This document shows, piece by piece, positions 10,646-23,450 of a stretch of 64,000 nt of DNA. How positions within the stretch are numbered: position 1 is the stretch's first letter; every line of letters begins with the position of its first letter. The notes under the pieces are model-generated. The model made no database searches. It worked only from the letters and a program-made list of their open reading frames with translations, and was not told the origin of the DNA. Origin of the DNA: Marisediminitalea alba (GTDB lineage Bacteria > Pseudomonadota > Gammaproteobacteria > Enterobacterales > Alteromonadaceae); NCBI RefSeq assembly GCF_002993365.1, contig NZ_PVNP01000082.1, positions 21,892-85,891 of the forward strand, in the 5' to 3' direction. A program made the position numbers and the translations under genes.

Positions 10646-11721
10646 ACCAGATCATTCCCATACAACAAGCTTCGCCTGGCATGATGATTGTGCAGGTGAC
10701 AGCGCAAAATGGCCCGGTGAAAATCAAAAAGTCCGGCCTTATCACCAGCGATGCCATGATCCAGGGGTTGATTGAGATGGGCGTGCAGGAAATTGAATAT
10801 GATCCTGAGCAAACCGTTGAGATCTGCACCGATGAAGCGCTGGTGACCACTGAACAAACACCTACTCAGGCGCTATTGCGCGGGCAATACGACACCCGTG
10901 CACAAAAAGCCGATAGCGCCATCAGCGATCAGTTTAACCGCAGCTTATTTTTACCCACGGTCAATGGCCTGCCCGGACAATGGCAGCGCTTATTTAAGCC
11001 AGTCATGACAGGATTGTTGCTGGCCATAGGTGGTTGCGCTACCGGCTACTTGCTGGCTGTAGGCCCTGCAATGCTGAAACCGTTATTAGATGGGCCGGAC
11101 ACGGTCAGTGAGCGGGTCGTGAGTCAGACTGTCGTCGTTTCGCCGCCTGCGGTACCGAGCTCACCTGTAGCGGCAGTTGAGAATGCTAAGCCTGCCGCTG
11201 AGATGGCCGGTAAAGCAGAAGAAAATAGCCCATCAGAGCAAACAGCAACCAACAGGGTGGCTAACACCGACAGGGAGACCGCAACGCCTGAACCTGCAGC
11301 GATTGAACCAGAAATGCCAACGGCTGAAGAAAGCGCCTTGGTAGCAGACAATGAAAGCGATAAGGTGGCCGTGTCGCCTGAATTGATGGCCCGGTTTAAT
11401 AAAGTACTAACCGATCTGGAAAAAGAAGAGGCTCGTGGTATAGAACCTTCAGCATCTGACACAGTTGTGACGGTGCATGATGATATTCAGCGGGTTGATC
11501 AGTTACCGGCGCATCTGCTTACCCGTTTACCAGCAATGGATTTCAGTGCCCATATGTACGCCTCTGCACCAGCCGACCGTTGGGTGCGGGTGAATGGTGA
11601 TGACAAGGGGGAAGGCGACTGGATCGCCGATCGTGTTCAGATAGTCAATATTGAGGCGCAACGGGTGATATTGCGCTTTGAAGGTGAGGTGTTTAGCATG
11701 ACGGCGCTCACCGACTGGTAA
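10642..11721 (+). CDS. gspB: GspB-like type II secretion protein with N-terminal DUF3391-like domain
   Basis: A 359-aa bitopic protein. The C-terminal 80 residues (LPAMDFSAHMYASAPADRWVRVNG...VILRFEGEVFSMTAL) are a clear GspB/ExeB C-terminal domain, which sits in the periplasm and works with GspA in secretin assembly. A membrane helix lies at about 121-143, followed by a long acidic, Ala/Glu/Pro-rich linker. The first ~55 residues (SPGM..., G-x-VK, G-x-x-x-SDAMIQGL...GVQEIEYD) resemble the DUF3391 domain that starts the adjacent HD-GYP protein (TPGM, G-x-VK, SDAVINQL...GVEFVEID). Such a cytoplasmic domain is not part of classical ExeB. The start ATG 10642 overlaps gspA by 4 bp; homology and the overlap support it. 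Confidence 0.8.
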   Translation: MNQIIPIQQASPGMMIVQVTAQNGPVKIKKSGLITSDAMIQGLIEMGVQEIEYDPEQTVEICTDEALVTTEQTPTQALLRGQYDTRAQKADSAISDQFNRSLFLPTVNGLPGQWQRLFKPVMTGLLLAIGGCATGYLLAVGPAMLKPLLDGPDTVSERVVSQTVVVSPPAVPSSPVAAVENAKPAAEMAGKAEENSPSEQTATNRVANTDRETATPEPAAIEPEMPTAEESALVADNESDKVAVSPELMARFNKVLTDLEKEEARGIEPSASDTVVTVHDDIQRVDQLPAHLLTRLPAMDFSAHMYASAPADRWVRVNGDDKGEGDWIADRVQIVNIEAQRVILRFEGEVFSMTALTDW

Positions 11722-11740
11722 TTTCTGTGCCGGTTAGGTC

Positions 11741-12958
11741 TTATTCACTTACCTGTGGAATAAACACTTCCGTGAAAAACTTCGGCAGGTTTATGGCAAA
11801 CTCATCGGGGCCAATACTGCTCTCTATCTCATCGCTGCCTTTGGCGAGATCTACCCGTTTTACTTCCTGGAAATGGCCGCTGTTGATACTGTAAAACGTC
11901 ATTATCTGTGGTTGTAACAGGTTAGAGGGGTTGCGCCGGCTGACAATGCCCAGTTTGCCGCTTTTCAGCTTAACCAGTGAACCAACCGGGTAGATACCCA
12001 GAACGCCAATCAGGCGGTTTACCAGCGTTTGTTCGAGGCCCTTGTTGTTAGCCAGTGCTTTCAGTACCTTGCTGGTCGGCATGGCATTGCCAAAGGGGGC
12101 TGGCATACCTAATCGCGAAAATTCATCAACCACAGCTGCAAGCTGCGCCAGCGGCTCAATATCGTTACCGCTGAGGCCTTTAGGGTAGCCCGAGCCATCA
12201 ATTCTTTCGTGGTGCTGACTGACGATGTCTTTGACTACTTCCGGCAGATCATCGCTATGTTCTATAGCCGCCAGGGATTCATCGACGTGGGTCTGATACA
12301 TCATTAAATCAGTGCCGCTGAGTTGTTCTTCAGGCACGCAGAGTTCGGCGGGTAACTTCACCATTCCTGTATCCATTAACAACCCGGCCAGGCTGGCATA
12401 CTCAACAGATTGCTGATCAAACCCTGCAGCGTCGGCCAGAATGGCCATATGGATACTGCAATTAAGCGAGTGCTCAAGCAGGCTATCATTACCGCGTTGA
12501 ACCATGGATAAGCAGATCATCGCCGCCTGGTTTTCAAATACGCATTCCAGAATATCTTGGGTCAGCGTACTTAATTTATTCACATCGGCACCTTTGCCAG
12601 ATTTTAACTGGTTAAGGAAGTTTTGTTGTATTGCCATAGCTTTCTGGAATAACTGTTCGGCTGCTTTCAGGCCGTCGCTGGTGAGTGGCTCACTGCTGAC
12701 TTCATGGTTAACGTCGTTGTCTGGTGGGCTTTCGCTGGCTGCTTCCGCGGCGCTGGATGAAGAGGGCTCCGCGGTATGTGCTTTGCCTTTGTCGGTGTCT
12801 ATTTCGACAAACTCAACACCTTTACTCCGTAATTGATTAATCACGGCATCTGAACGGACAACACCTTTGGAGCGTACTTTTACCTTGCCGGTCTCATCGA
12901 GCACCCGGTTTACGTACATTCCGGGGGTTAAATCATCGATGGCAATTCGTTGTAGCAT
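11741..12958 (-). CDS. DUF3391 / HD-GYP domain protein, degenerate HD
   Basis: HD-GYP proteins normally hydrolyse cyclic di-GMP. This 405-aa protein has an N-terminal DUF3391 domain (1-55), an acidic Ser/Ala-rich linker (60-95), a helical segment, and an HD-GYP domain (about 140-330). The GYP signature HHERIDGSGYPKGLSG is intact at 249 onward, and H163 and H224 are at metal-ligand positions. The HD pair itself is altered: where the family has HDxGK, this protein has M195-D196-T-G-M. Loss of that histidine and the lysine suggests reduced or no hydrolysis, perhaps a binding role. It converges on gspB, which shares the DUF3391-like domain. A good RBS (GAGGAA) precedes the ATG. Confidence 0.85.
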   Translation of the reverse strand: MLQRIAIDDLTPGMYVNRVLDETGKVKVRSKGVVRSDAVINQLRSKGVEFVEIDTDKGKAHTAEPSSSSAAEAASESPPDNDVNHEVSSEPLTSDGLKAAEQLFQKAMAIQQNFLNQLKSGKGADVNKLSTLTQDILECVFENQAAMICLSMVQRGNDSLLEHSLNCSIHMAILADAAGFDQQSVEYASLAGLLMDTGMVKLPAELCVPEEQLSGTDLMMYQTHVDESLAAIEHSDDLPEVVKDIVSQHHERIDGSGYPKGLSGNDIEPLAQLAAVVDEFSRLGMPAPFGNAMPTSKVLKALANNKGLEQTLVNRLIGVLGIYPVGSLVKLKSGKLGIVSRRNPSNLLQPQIMTFYSINSGHFQEVKRVDLAKGSDEIESSIGPDEFAINLPKFFTEVFIPQVSE

Positions 12959-13032
12959 TTCCTCTCCAGGCCGGCTTATTAATGTCTGTGTGCGTTTTGC
13001 TAACTATAGCCTAACTGTATGGAGATGAAATG

Positions 13033-13077
13033 AAAAAAACAAAAATGCCGCTCATCTGGATCAAATAGGCGGCATTT
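13033..13077 (-). terminator. rho-independent terminator of the leu operon
   Basis: A perfect 9-bp stem AAATGCCGC/GCGGCATTT (13043-13051 and 13069-13077) with a 17-nt loop is followed on the minus strand by a T-rich tail containing seven consecutive T. It lies 39 bp beyond the leuD stop. Confidence 0.8.
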
Positions 13078-13115
13078 ATACCTGTGCCAACTCAAAAGGC
13101 ACGTTTCAGCGCGTA

Positions 13116-13727
13116 TTACAGCCAGGCAGGCTGTTTGGCTTCGAAGGACTCGATATCGTCGGTCAGCTCAAGGGTCTGGCCAATGGCATCCAGGCCTTTT
13201 ACCAGATTGTTTTTGTGGTGTTCGGCAATCTCAAATGACATGCTGGTATCACCTACAGATACGGTTTGCGCAGGCAGGTCTATGCTGATGACTGCACTGG
13301 CATCTTTGGCCACGGCCGCAAACAATACGTCCATTTCACTGCTGCTCAGGGCGATGGGCAGCAATTGGTTGTTCATGCAGTTACCGTAAAAGATGTCAGC
13401 AAAGCTGGTAGCGATAACCGCTTTAAAGCCAAAGTCGGTTAACGCCCAGGGCGCGTGTTCCCGGCTTGAGCCACAACCGAAGTTTTCCCGGGCCAGTAAA
13501 ATAGCTGCGCCCTGATGCTCCGGTTTATTCAGCACAAACTCAGGATTTGGCTCTTTCTCTTCCAGATCCAGATAGCGCCAGTCGTGAAACAGGTGCTTAC
13601 CAAAGCCGGCGCGGCTGACGCTGGTTAAAAATTGCTTGGGAATAATCTGATCGGTATCAACATTGGCCTGGTCAAGCGGGCAGGCGGTGCCGGTCAGGGT
13701 GGTAATGCCTGTGGTAGTCTGGCTCAT
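13116..13727 (-). CDS. leuD: 3-isopropylmalate dehydratase small subunit
   Basis: The small subunit of isopropylmalate isomerase, which with LeuC converts 2-isopropylmalate to 3-isopropylmalate in leucine synthesis. The 203-aa protein shows the aconitase swivel-domain signatures: [14 protein letters not shown] near the start, and [31 protein letters not shown], followed by [17 protein letters not shown]. These line the substrate-binding face that docks on the Fe-S subunit. It is the last gene of leuABCD, 3 bp after leuC, and is followed by a terminator. Confidence 0.97.
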   Translation of the reverse strand: MSQTTTGITTLTGTACPLDQANVDTDQIIPKQFLTSVSRAGFGKHLFHDWRYLDLEEKEPNPEFVLNKPEHQGAAILLARENFGCGSSREHAPWALTDFGFKAVIATSFADIFYGNCMNNQLLPIALSSSEMDVLFAAVAKDASAVISIDLPAQTVSVGDTSMSFEIAEHHKNNLVKGLDAIGQTLELTDDIESFEAKQPAWL

Positions 13728-13730
13728 AAA

Positions 13731-15131
13731 TTACTCCTGAAAATCTCTGACGTCGGCAAACTTACCGCGTAATGCTGCGGCAGCGGCCATTGCCGGGCTA
13801 ACCAGATGGGTACGGGCGCCGCGGCCCTGACGGCCTTCAAAGTTACGGTTGCTGGTAGAGGCACAGCGATCGCCCGCGGTTAACAGGTCGTCGTTCATAC
13901 CCAGACACATTGAGCAGCCCGGTAAGCGCCATTCAAATCCAGCATCTTTGAATATAACGTCCAGTTTTTCTTCCTCAGCCTGACGTTTAACCGCCGCTGA
14001 ACCTGGCACAACCATAGCCGTAACGTTTGCTGCTACCTTACCTTGTTTAGCAATGTGCGCCGCGGCGCGCAAATCTTCGATACGGCTGTTAGTGCACGAA
14101 CCGATGAACACGTGCGAAACCGGCACATCACCTAATTTCTCGCCGGCTTTCAGGCCCATGTATTGCAGGGCCTTGCGGGCTGACTCCTGTTCAACACTGT
14201 CGGTGAAGTCGTCCGGGCCAGGAACCGGGTCGTTGACGCCGATAACCTGACCGGGGTTGGTGCCCCAGGTAACCTGTGGCGTGATATCTTTGGCTTCAAG
14301 CTCTACCACGGTATCAAACCCGGCATCGTCGTCTGAATACAGTGTTTGCCAGTATTCAACGGCTGCGTCCCAGTCGGCACCCTGTGGGGCAAATTCACGA
14401 CCTTTAAGATAATCAAAGGTCGTTTGGTCTGGCGCGATCATACCTGCCTTGGCACCCGCTTCGATGCTCATGTTACAGATGGTCATACGCTCTTCCATCG
14501 ATAACGCTTCGATGGCTTCTCCGCAGTATTCAATAACGTGCGCGGTGGCACCGGCGTGACCAATCTTACCAATGATGGCCAGAATGATATCTTTGGCAGT
14601 AATGCCGACAGCCAGTTTACCGTTGACTTTGATCTGCATGGTTTTGCCACGGCTTTGCTTAAGCGTTTGCGTAGCCAGCACGTGTTCTACCTGCGAGGTA
14701 CCGATACCGAATGCCAGGGCACCAAACGCGCCGTGGGTAGCCGTATGCGAATCTCCGCATACTACGGTCATGCCAGGCAGGATTAAGCCCAACTCGGGGC
14801 CCATTACGTGGACGATACCCTGCTTCTGGTGACCTACGGGGAAAAGCTTAACCCCGTGCTCTTCGCAGTTCTCGGCCAGGGTTTGCAGTTGCAGTTTGTT
14901 TTGCGGACCACAGGCATCCAGCGCCAGGCTGCGGGTAGAAATTGAGTGATCCATAGTGGCAAAGGTACGGTCCGGGCGGCGCACCTTACGGCCTTTTTCG
15001 TTCAGACCGGCAAAGGCTTGCGGACTGGTGACTTCGTGGATCAAGTGACGGTCGATGTAGATCAGGCTGTCATCACCCAACTGGCTGATGATGTGGGCCT
15101 GCCACACCTTGTCGTATAAGGTTTTAGCCAT
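13731..15131 (-). CDS. leuC: 3-isopropylmalate dehydratase large subunit
   Basis: The 4Fe-4S catalytic subunit of isopropylmalate isomerase. At 466 aa it is the standard bacterial length. Visible are the N-terminal [43 protein letters not shown], and the three cluster cysteines in [17 protein letters not shown] and [11 protein letters not shown], followed by [31 protein letters not shown]. The cluster requirement links this enzyme to the Fe-S assembly genes at the far end of the window, but only through general metabolism. It lies between leuB (6 bp away) and leuD (3 bp away) in one operon. Confidence 0.97.
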   Translation of the reverse strand: MAKTLYDKVWQAHIISQLGDDSLIYIDRHLIHEVTSPQAFAGLNEKGRKVRRPDRTFATMDHSISTRSLALDACGPQNKLQLQTLAENCEEHGVKLFPVGHQKQGIVHVMGPELGLILPGMTVVCGDSHTATHGAFGALAFGIGTSQVEHVLATQTLKQSRGKTMQIKVNGKLAVGITAKDIILAIIGKIGHAGATAHVIEYCGEAIEALSMEERMTICNMSIEAGAKAGMIAPDQTTFDYLKGREFAPQGADWDAAVEYWQTLYSDDDAGFDTVVELEAKDITPQVTWGTNPGQVIGVNDPVPGPDDFTDSVEQESARKALQYMGLKAGEKLGDVPVSHVFIGSCTNSRIEDLRAAAHIAKQGKVAANVTAMVVPGSAAVKRQAEEEKLDVIFKDAGFEWRLPGCSMCLGMNDDLLTAGDRCASTSNRNFEGRQGRGARTHLVSPAMAAAAALRGKFADVRDFQE

Positions 15132-15137
15132 GAATAA

Positions 15138-16235
<1,098 letters not shown>

Positions 16236-17795
16236 TTATACTCCTGTTACGCGTTCTTGTTGGTTCTTCTGCTGATCAATCTGGTCAGCGAGGTAGGTGT
16301 TGTTTAAAACGAATATCAGTGCTTTAACACCGGCTTCAACGATATCCGTGGCTAGGCCCAGGCCGTGGAAACGGCGGCCCTTGTATTCAGTGATAACGCT
16401 AACCGACGCCAGTGCGTCTGCACCTTCGCCTTTAGAATCTAATTTAAAGTCGACCACTTCCAGGTCGTTGTGACCCAGCATCGACATAATGGCTTTGTAC
16501 GAGGCATCCACCGGACCGTTACCGGTCTCACAACGGGTCACCAGTTCATCACCAATTTTCAATTGCACGGTGGCGCTGGGGATAATTTCTTTCCCTGACG
16601 TGGCGTGCAAATAGGTTAACTGATAGTGGGCCTGATCGTGTTTTTGTTGGTCGAAAAACAGCAGCGCTTCTAAATCATAGTCGTAAACCTGACCTTTTTT
16701 GTCGGCCAGATTCAAAAATGCCGCATAAATGGCTTCCAAATCGTAATCGGTATCTTTATAACCCAGCTCCTGTAAGCGGTGCTTGATAACGTGACGCCCG
16801 GAACGTGAGGTCATGTTCAGGTTATTTTTGTTAATGCCCACACTTTCTGGTGTCATGATCTCATAGGTATTTTGCGCTTTTAAGACACCGTCCTGATGGA
16901 TCCCTGAAGAGTGGCTAAAGGCATTCGCACCAACAATCGCTTTATTAGCCTGTACCGGCATATTGCACAGTTGGCTGACCAGCTTAGAGGTACGGCTGAT
17001 CTCTTTGCTGTTAATGTTGGTGTTAAGGCCATACAGCGCGTGGCGGGTTTGCAGGATCATGGCGATTTCTTCCAGCGAGCTGTTACCCGCACGCTCACCA
17101 ATACCATTAATGGTGCCTTCTACCTGACGGGCGCCATTTTCAATTGCCGCCAGTGAGTTGGCTACTGCCAGTCCTAAATCGTTATGACAGTGCACAGAAA
17201 TGATGGCTTTATCAATATTAGGCACACGCTCGAATAACTGACGGATTATGCCGCCGAATTCGGTTGGGGTGGTATAGCCTACGGTATCCGGAATATTAAC
17301 CGTCGTGGCGCCGGCGGCAATGACTGCCTCAACCATACGGGCCAGGTAACCGATTTCGGTACGCCCGGCATCTTCACAGGAAAACTCTACATCGTCGGTA
17401 TAGTTGCGGGCGCGTTTAACCGCGGCAACGGCCATCTCAACCACGTCATCCTGAGATTTACGTAGTTTATTATTCACGTGAATTTCGGATGTTGCAATGA
17501 AGGTATGAATGCGGAACTGATCTGCTACTTTCAATGCTTCGCCGCAGGCATCAATGTCGGCTGCTACGGCGCGCGATAAACCGGCAACCGTTGAGTTTTT
17601 GATTTCTTTGGCAATCATTTGCACCGATTTGAAATCACCCGGCGATGACACTGGAAAGCCCGCTTCGATAATATCAACGCCGAGACGTTCGAGGGCCAGT
17701 GCGATCTGCAGTTTTTCTTTTACACTTAAACTGGCTGGCAAGGCTTGTTCGCCGTCACGCAAGGTCGTATCAAATATTTTTACCTGATTCGTCAT
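16236..17795 (-). CDS. leuA: 2-isopropylmalate synthase
   Basis: First committed step of leucine synthesis: acetyl-CoA plus 2-ketoisovalerate gives 2-isopropylmalate. The 519-aa protein is a long LeuA type 1 enzyme. The TIM-barrel has [26 protein letters not shown] (metal and substrate residues DTTLRDGEQ), [40 protein letters not shown] (HxH metal site), and a later [11 protein letters not shown]. The C-terminal LeuA dimer domain, which binds feedback leucine, is present ([12 protein letters not shown]...). Transcription appears controlled by the attenuator just upstream. Confidence 0.97.
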   Translation of the reverse strand: MTNQVKIFDTTLRDGEQALPASLSVKEKLQIALALERLGVDIIEAGFPVSSPGDFKSVQMIAKEIKNSTVAGLSRAVAADIDACGEALKVADQFRIHTFIATSEIHVNNKLRKSQDDVVEMAVAAVKRARNYTDDVEFSCEDAGRTEIGYLARMVEAVIAAGATTVNIPDTVGYTTPTEFGGIIRQLFERVPNIDKAIISVHCHNDLGLAVANSLAAIENGARQVEGTINGIGERAGNSSLEEIAMILQTRHALYGLNTNINSKEISRTSKLVSQLCNMPVQANKAIVGANAFSHSSGIHQDGVLKAQNTYEIMTPESVGINKNNLNMTSRSGRHVIKHRLQELGYKDTDYDLEAIYAAFLNLADKKGQVYDYDLEALLFFDQQKHDQAHYQLTYLHATSGKEIIPSATVQLKIGDELVTRCETGNGPVDASYKAIMSMLGHNDLEVVDFKLDSKGEGADALASVSVITEYKGRRFHGLGLATDIVEAGVKALIFVLNNTYLADQIDQQKNQQERVTGV

Positions 17796-17817
17796 GGCTG
17801 TCTCTCGTTGATTTTAG

Positions 17818-17849
17818 TTAAAAAAAAACCCGTGCTGTGCACGGGTTTT
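17818..17849 (-). terminator. leu operon attenuator terminator
   Basis: On the minus strand a perfect 11-bp stem (AAAACCCGTGC / GCACGGGTTTT, loop ACA) runs into a tract of eight T. It lies between the leader peptide gene and leuA, 22 bp before the leuA start. The CCCGTGC 5' arm is complementary to GCACGGG (17883-17877) at the end of the leader ORF, giving an alternative antiterminator pairing. Confidence 0.88.
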
Positions 17850-17873
17850 ATGTATTGATTCGATGGTCGCAAT

Positions 17874-17933
17874 CTACCCGTGCAATCTGGCTGCCATAAG
17901 GAGTAGAAGAGATAGAATAAACGTACGCGGCAT
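17874..17933 (-). CDS. leuL: leu operon leader peptide, 19 aa
   Basis: A 19-residue ORF with six leucines: MPRTFILSLLLLMAARLHG. The core is a run of Leu-Ser-Leu-Leu-Leu-Leu encoded by CTA, CTT, CTA, CTC and CTT, with a later TTG. An AGG lies about 8 nt before the ATG. The gene is followed by the attenuator hairpin and then leuA. The inferred mechanism: scarce charged tRNA-Leu stalls the ribosome in the leucine run, leaving GCACGGG in the last codons free to pair with the terminator arm and let transcription reach leuA. A leader of this kind is known for enterobacterial leuL, but the peptide itself is not similar. A competing 36-aa ORF (17848-17958) has a stronger SD but no leucine. Confidence 0.8.
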   Translation of the reverse strand: MPRTFILSLLLLMAARLHG

Positions 17934-18120
17934 TGGTAAAACCTGTTGTTTGCTGCATGTGCGACCTTTCCGATGCCCGACAATTTACAGCCTGAACCGC
18001 AGCAGGTCAACCACTGATTCTGATTTTCGGTATAAATTTTAGTTATAAATTACTGCATAACAAAAAAATTAGGATGAAATTTCTCAGCTGAACAAAAATT
18101 AGTTTTTTTATTTCGCCAAC

Positions 18121-18142
18121 CGGGTCACCAAACGGGTCACCA
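18121..18142. repeat. direct repeat CGGGTCACCA x2
   Basis: Two perfect 10-nt copies at 18121-18130 and 18133-18142, separated by AA. The 12-nt period is close to one helical turn. This could be a regulator site, but no known consensus is matched. Confidence 0.6.
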
Positions 18143-18147
18143 GCCAG

Positions 18148-18170
18148 AATCAAGGTTCAAAATCAAGGTT
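18148..18170. repeat. direct repeat AATCAAGGTT x2
   Basis: Two perfect 10-nt copies at 18148-18157 and 18161-18170, 13 nt apart, immediately after the CGGGTCACCA pair and in the same intergenic region. Confidence 0.6.
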
Positions 18171-18403
18171 GCTCTGACAGATACAAAATTGTTGTTTAAG
18201 GGCGGTTTTATCCCGCGTTGTGTAAATTTTGCTTGTCAGCGACTTGCAGAGTACTGATTAAATTCTTAGCTATTCATTTCTGCTCGATATTTCTTACTGA
18301 ATTTCAATAGATTGCACAGATATCAGGAAATCCAGAACAGACAGTCTAAGCTGGCACCAAACTTGAACCTTCTCAGTGATAACAACGGTGAGAGGAAAGC
18401 ATA

Positions 18404-19540
18404 GTGAGCAGCAACAAGACAGCAAAAAGAGTGAAGTATCTGGCTATTGGCCTAGGGCTGCTGGTGGTTGTTCGTTTAAGCTTACCTTTTACGGTGCAGT
18501 GGTACATCAACGACACACTCGATGAAGGCGAGACATTCACCGGATTAGTGGGGGATGTGGATATTATGCTGTGGCGGGGCGCCTATGCACTCAATGATGT
18601 GGTGATCATGAAACGCAACGGTAAAGTAAATGAGCCCTTTTTTGAGGCCAGCCAGGTTGACTTCAGCTTACTCTGGCCGGCAATTTTCGATGGCGCATTG
18701 GTTGCGGAGGTGTATTTGCAGCAACCGCAATTAAACTTCGTAGATGGCGGCACTGATGCATCGAGCCAGTCAGGTGAGGATGAAAAGTGGCTTTATCTGA
18801 CCGATCAACTGGTGCCATTAAAAGTGGATCGGCTGGAAATAGAGCAGGGCGTTATCCGCTTCCAAAATCCAGACACCCGCCCACCCATCAGCGTTCGCCT
18901 TCATCATGTTAATGCTGTGGTTAAAAATCTCGTCAACAGTCGCGCGTTATCGCGAAACCTGATTGCCACTGTGGATGCTTCAGCGAGCACTGAAAGCCAG
19001 GGCACTATCACGCTGTCAGGCTCGCTAAATCCGGCTACCAAACAACCCACTTTCGATCTCAATCTACAGGCCAATGATATTGCCTTAGTTAACTTCAGGA
19101 ATTTGCTGGATACCTATGCGCCCTTTGATTTAGAAGCCGGAAAACTTGAGCTCGCCTTTGAACTGGCCAGCGAGCAGGGCGAGGTTACAGGCTATGCTAA
19201 GCCAGTGCTGCATGATGTAGAAGTATTTAGCTGGAAAGGCGATGTAAAGCGCGATGATGACGGCTTTTTCAGAGCCCTTGCTGAAGCGTTTTCCGGTTTC
19301 ATCGCCGAGATATTTGAAAATCAGGGTAAAGATCAGATTGCTACCCGAATTCCTATCAGCGGTTCACTTAATGATATTGATACACCTGTTCTCACCACTC
19401 TGGCGGGGATCCTGGAAAATGCGTTTATTCAGGCCTTCAACGGTAACCTGGAAAACAGTGTGGAATGGCAAGACGTGACTTTGGATGAGTCCGAAGATGA
19501 TGCCGCTGAGAAACAAACAACTGTTGAAGAGGACATATAA
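18404..19540 (+). CDS. DUF748 / AsmA-like envelope protein
   Basis: A 378-aa protein with an uncleaved N-terminal membrane anchor (about 12-32, YLAIGLGLLVVVRLSLPFTVQWYIN) and a beta-rich periplasmic body. The features FTGLVGDVDIMLWRGAYALNDVVIMK, the segment VDFSLLWPAIFDGALVAEVYLQQPQLNFV and the C-terminal RIPISGSLNDIDTPVLTTLAGILENAFIQAF are those of DUF748/AsmA-like proteins, a superfamily linked to outer-membrane lipid transport and envelope maintenance. The specific function is unknown. GTG start at 18404 with GAGGAAAG 5 nt upstream. It ends with an acidic tail and faces the next gene convergently, 10 bp away. Confidence 0.75.
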   Translation: MSSNKTAKRVKYLAIGLGLLVVVRLSLPFTVQWYINDTLDEGETFTGLVGDVDIMLWRGAYALNDVVIMKRNGKVNEPFFEASQVDFSLLWPAIFDGALVAEVYLQQPQLNFVDGGTDASSQSGEDEKWLYLTDQLVPLKVDRLEIEQGVIRFQNPDTRPPISVRLHHVNAVVKNLVNSRALSRNLIATVDASASTESQGTITLSGSLNPATKQPTFDLNLQANDIALVNFRNLLDTYAPFDLEAGKLELAFELASEQGEVTGYAKPVLHDVEVFSWKGDVKRDDDGFFRALAEAFSGFIAEIFENQGKDQIATRIPISGSLNDIDTPVLTTLAGILENAFIQAFNGNLENSVEWQDVTLDESEDDAAEKQTTVEEDI

Positions 19541-19550
19541 GCAGTGCGTG

Positions 19551-20243
19551 TTATTTATTATCGAAGCGTTGCGGTTCGCTGAACTTGCGCCAGTTAAGGG
19601 TACTGACTAGTAAGATTTCACGTAAGGTGAGTGTACGGGGCGAAGTGCGCCCTTTGTGATTCCAGGTGTGGCCGCAGCACGCTGCCGTCATAATGGCTTT
19701 TGATGGCTTTACCAGTGACAGGGTGATGTGTTCTCTGTCCGTATAGCGGGCAGGGCTTTCTACCGGTGTACCGCTAAAATCAAACCAGCCAAATTTATTC
19801 ACATGCAACGTTTGGTTTTCTGGCTGCACATGATCAATAGAGTCGAGCTCTAGATGCTCATTATCGAACTCCTGAACCCATACCGGCACGACCAGGCCTA
19901 CTTTGGCATGTTCGGCAAACCAGGCATTAGTTTTGCCCGTGTCGTTACTCCGAGCGGGATTTTTCGCTGCCTGTCTGGCCTGCCAGCTGGCATTGTGTTC
20001 ATCCAGTTCCAAAGGCACGGCTTTAGCTGCCAGGAAACGAGCAGTGCGTCTGACATGATGGCTCAGGCCGGCAATACGTCGGCGCAATAAACTGGTTTGG
20101 TTGGGGCCTTGTTGGGCGATAAGCGCTAACTCGCGCTCATATAAAGCGTTACACAACTCAGCGATGATACGTTGGGATGTGTCTGATTCGACCGCATTAA
20201 AGAAGTCGGATTGAGGAGACGCCGGGTCGGAGGAATGCGCCAT
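19551..20243 (-). CDS. hypothetical protein
   Basis: I do not recognise this 230-aa protein. It is soluble-looking, with no signal peptide or membrane helix. The N-terminal half is helical and Arg/Ala-rich (LYERELALIAQQGPNQTSLLRRRIAGLSHHVRRTARFLAAK). The C-terminal half contains FNGFW-like aromatic segments (VNKFGWFDFSG) and a short Cys/His patch TAACCGHTWNHKGRTSPRTLTLREIL, which might bind a metal but is not a known motif. It lies downstream of eno, separated by a terminator, and converges on the DUF748 gene. Codon use resembles its neighbours. No clear RBS precedes the ATG, so the start is uncertain. Confidence 0.65.
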   Translation of the reverse strand: MAHSSDPASPQSDFFNAVESDTSQRIIAELCNALYERELALIAQQGPNQTSLLRRRIAGLSHHVRRTARFLAAKAVPLELDEHNASWQARQAAKNPARSNDTGKTNAWFAEHAKVGLVVPVWVQEFDNEHLELDSIDHVQPENQTLHVNKFGWFDFSGTPVESPARYTDREHITLSLVKPSKAIMTAACCGHTWNHKGRTSPRTLTLREILLVSTLNWRKFSEPQRFDNK

Positions 20244-20270
20244 TAGCGTTTTGATTGTGGGGACAGCATC

Positions 20271-20298
20271 AAAAAGTTGGCGGGCAATGTTGCCCGCC
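20271..20298 (-). terminator. terminator of pyrG-eno
   Basis: An 8-bp all-GC-rich stem GGCGGGCA/TGCCCGCC with a 4-nt loop (20279-20298), followed on the minus strand by AAC and five T. It lies 10 bp past the eno stop. Confidence 0.8.
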
Positions 20299-20307
20299 AG
20301 CTTAAGA

Positions 20308-23385
<3,078 letters not shown>

Positions 23386-23450
23386 TCACACAATTATAAC
23401 AGCTCTAAAAGATACTGTTTCCTGGTGTTTTATACAAGGGGACTGATTTT

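Larger units (their letters stand above)
17934..18403. other. leu regulatory region / upstream of the DUF748 gene
   Basis: A 470-bp non-coding stretch between the divergent leuL and DUF748 genes. It must hold the leu promoter (minus) and the promoter of the downstream gene (plus); no match good enough to place either is seen. AT-rich sequence spans about 18020-18115. Two pairs of short direct repeats (18121-18170) are listed separately. No additional RNA gene was recognised. Confidence 0.5.

Noticed and set aside
17792..18010. A 72-codon minus-strand frame running through the leu leader region
   Set aside because: It crosses the attenuator hairpin and has no ribosome site. The leuL frame with its leucine run explains the region better.
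18121..18170. CRISPR-like array in the leu upstream region
   Set aside because: Only two copies of each of two short repeats, with spacers of 2-3 nt. This is not an array.
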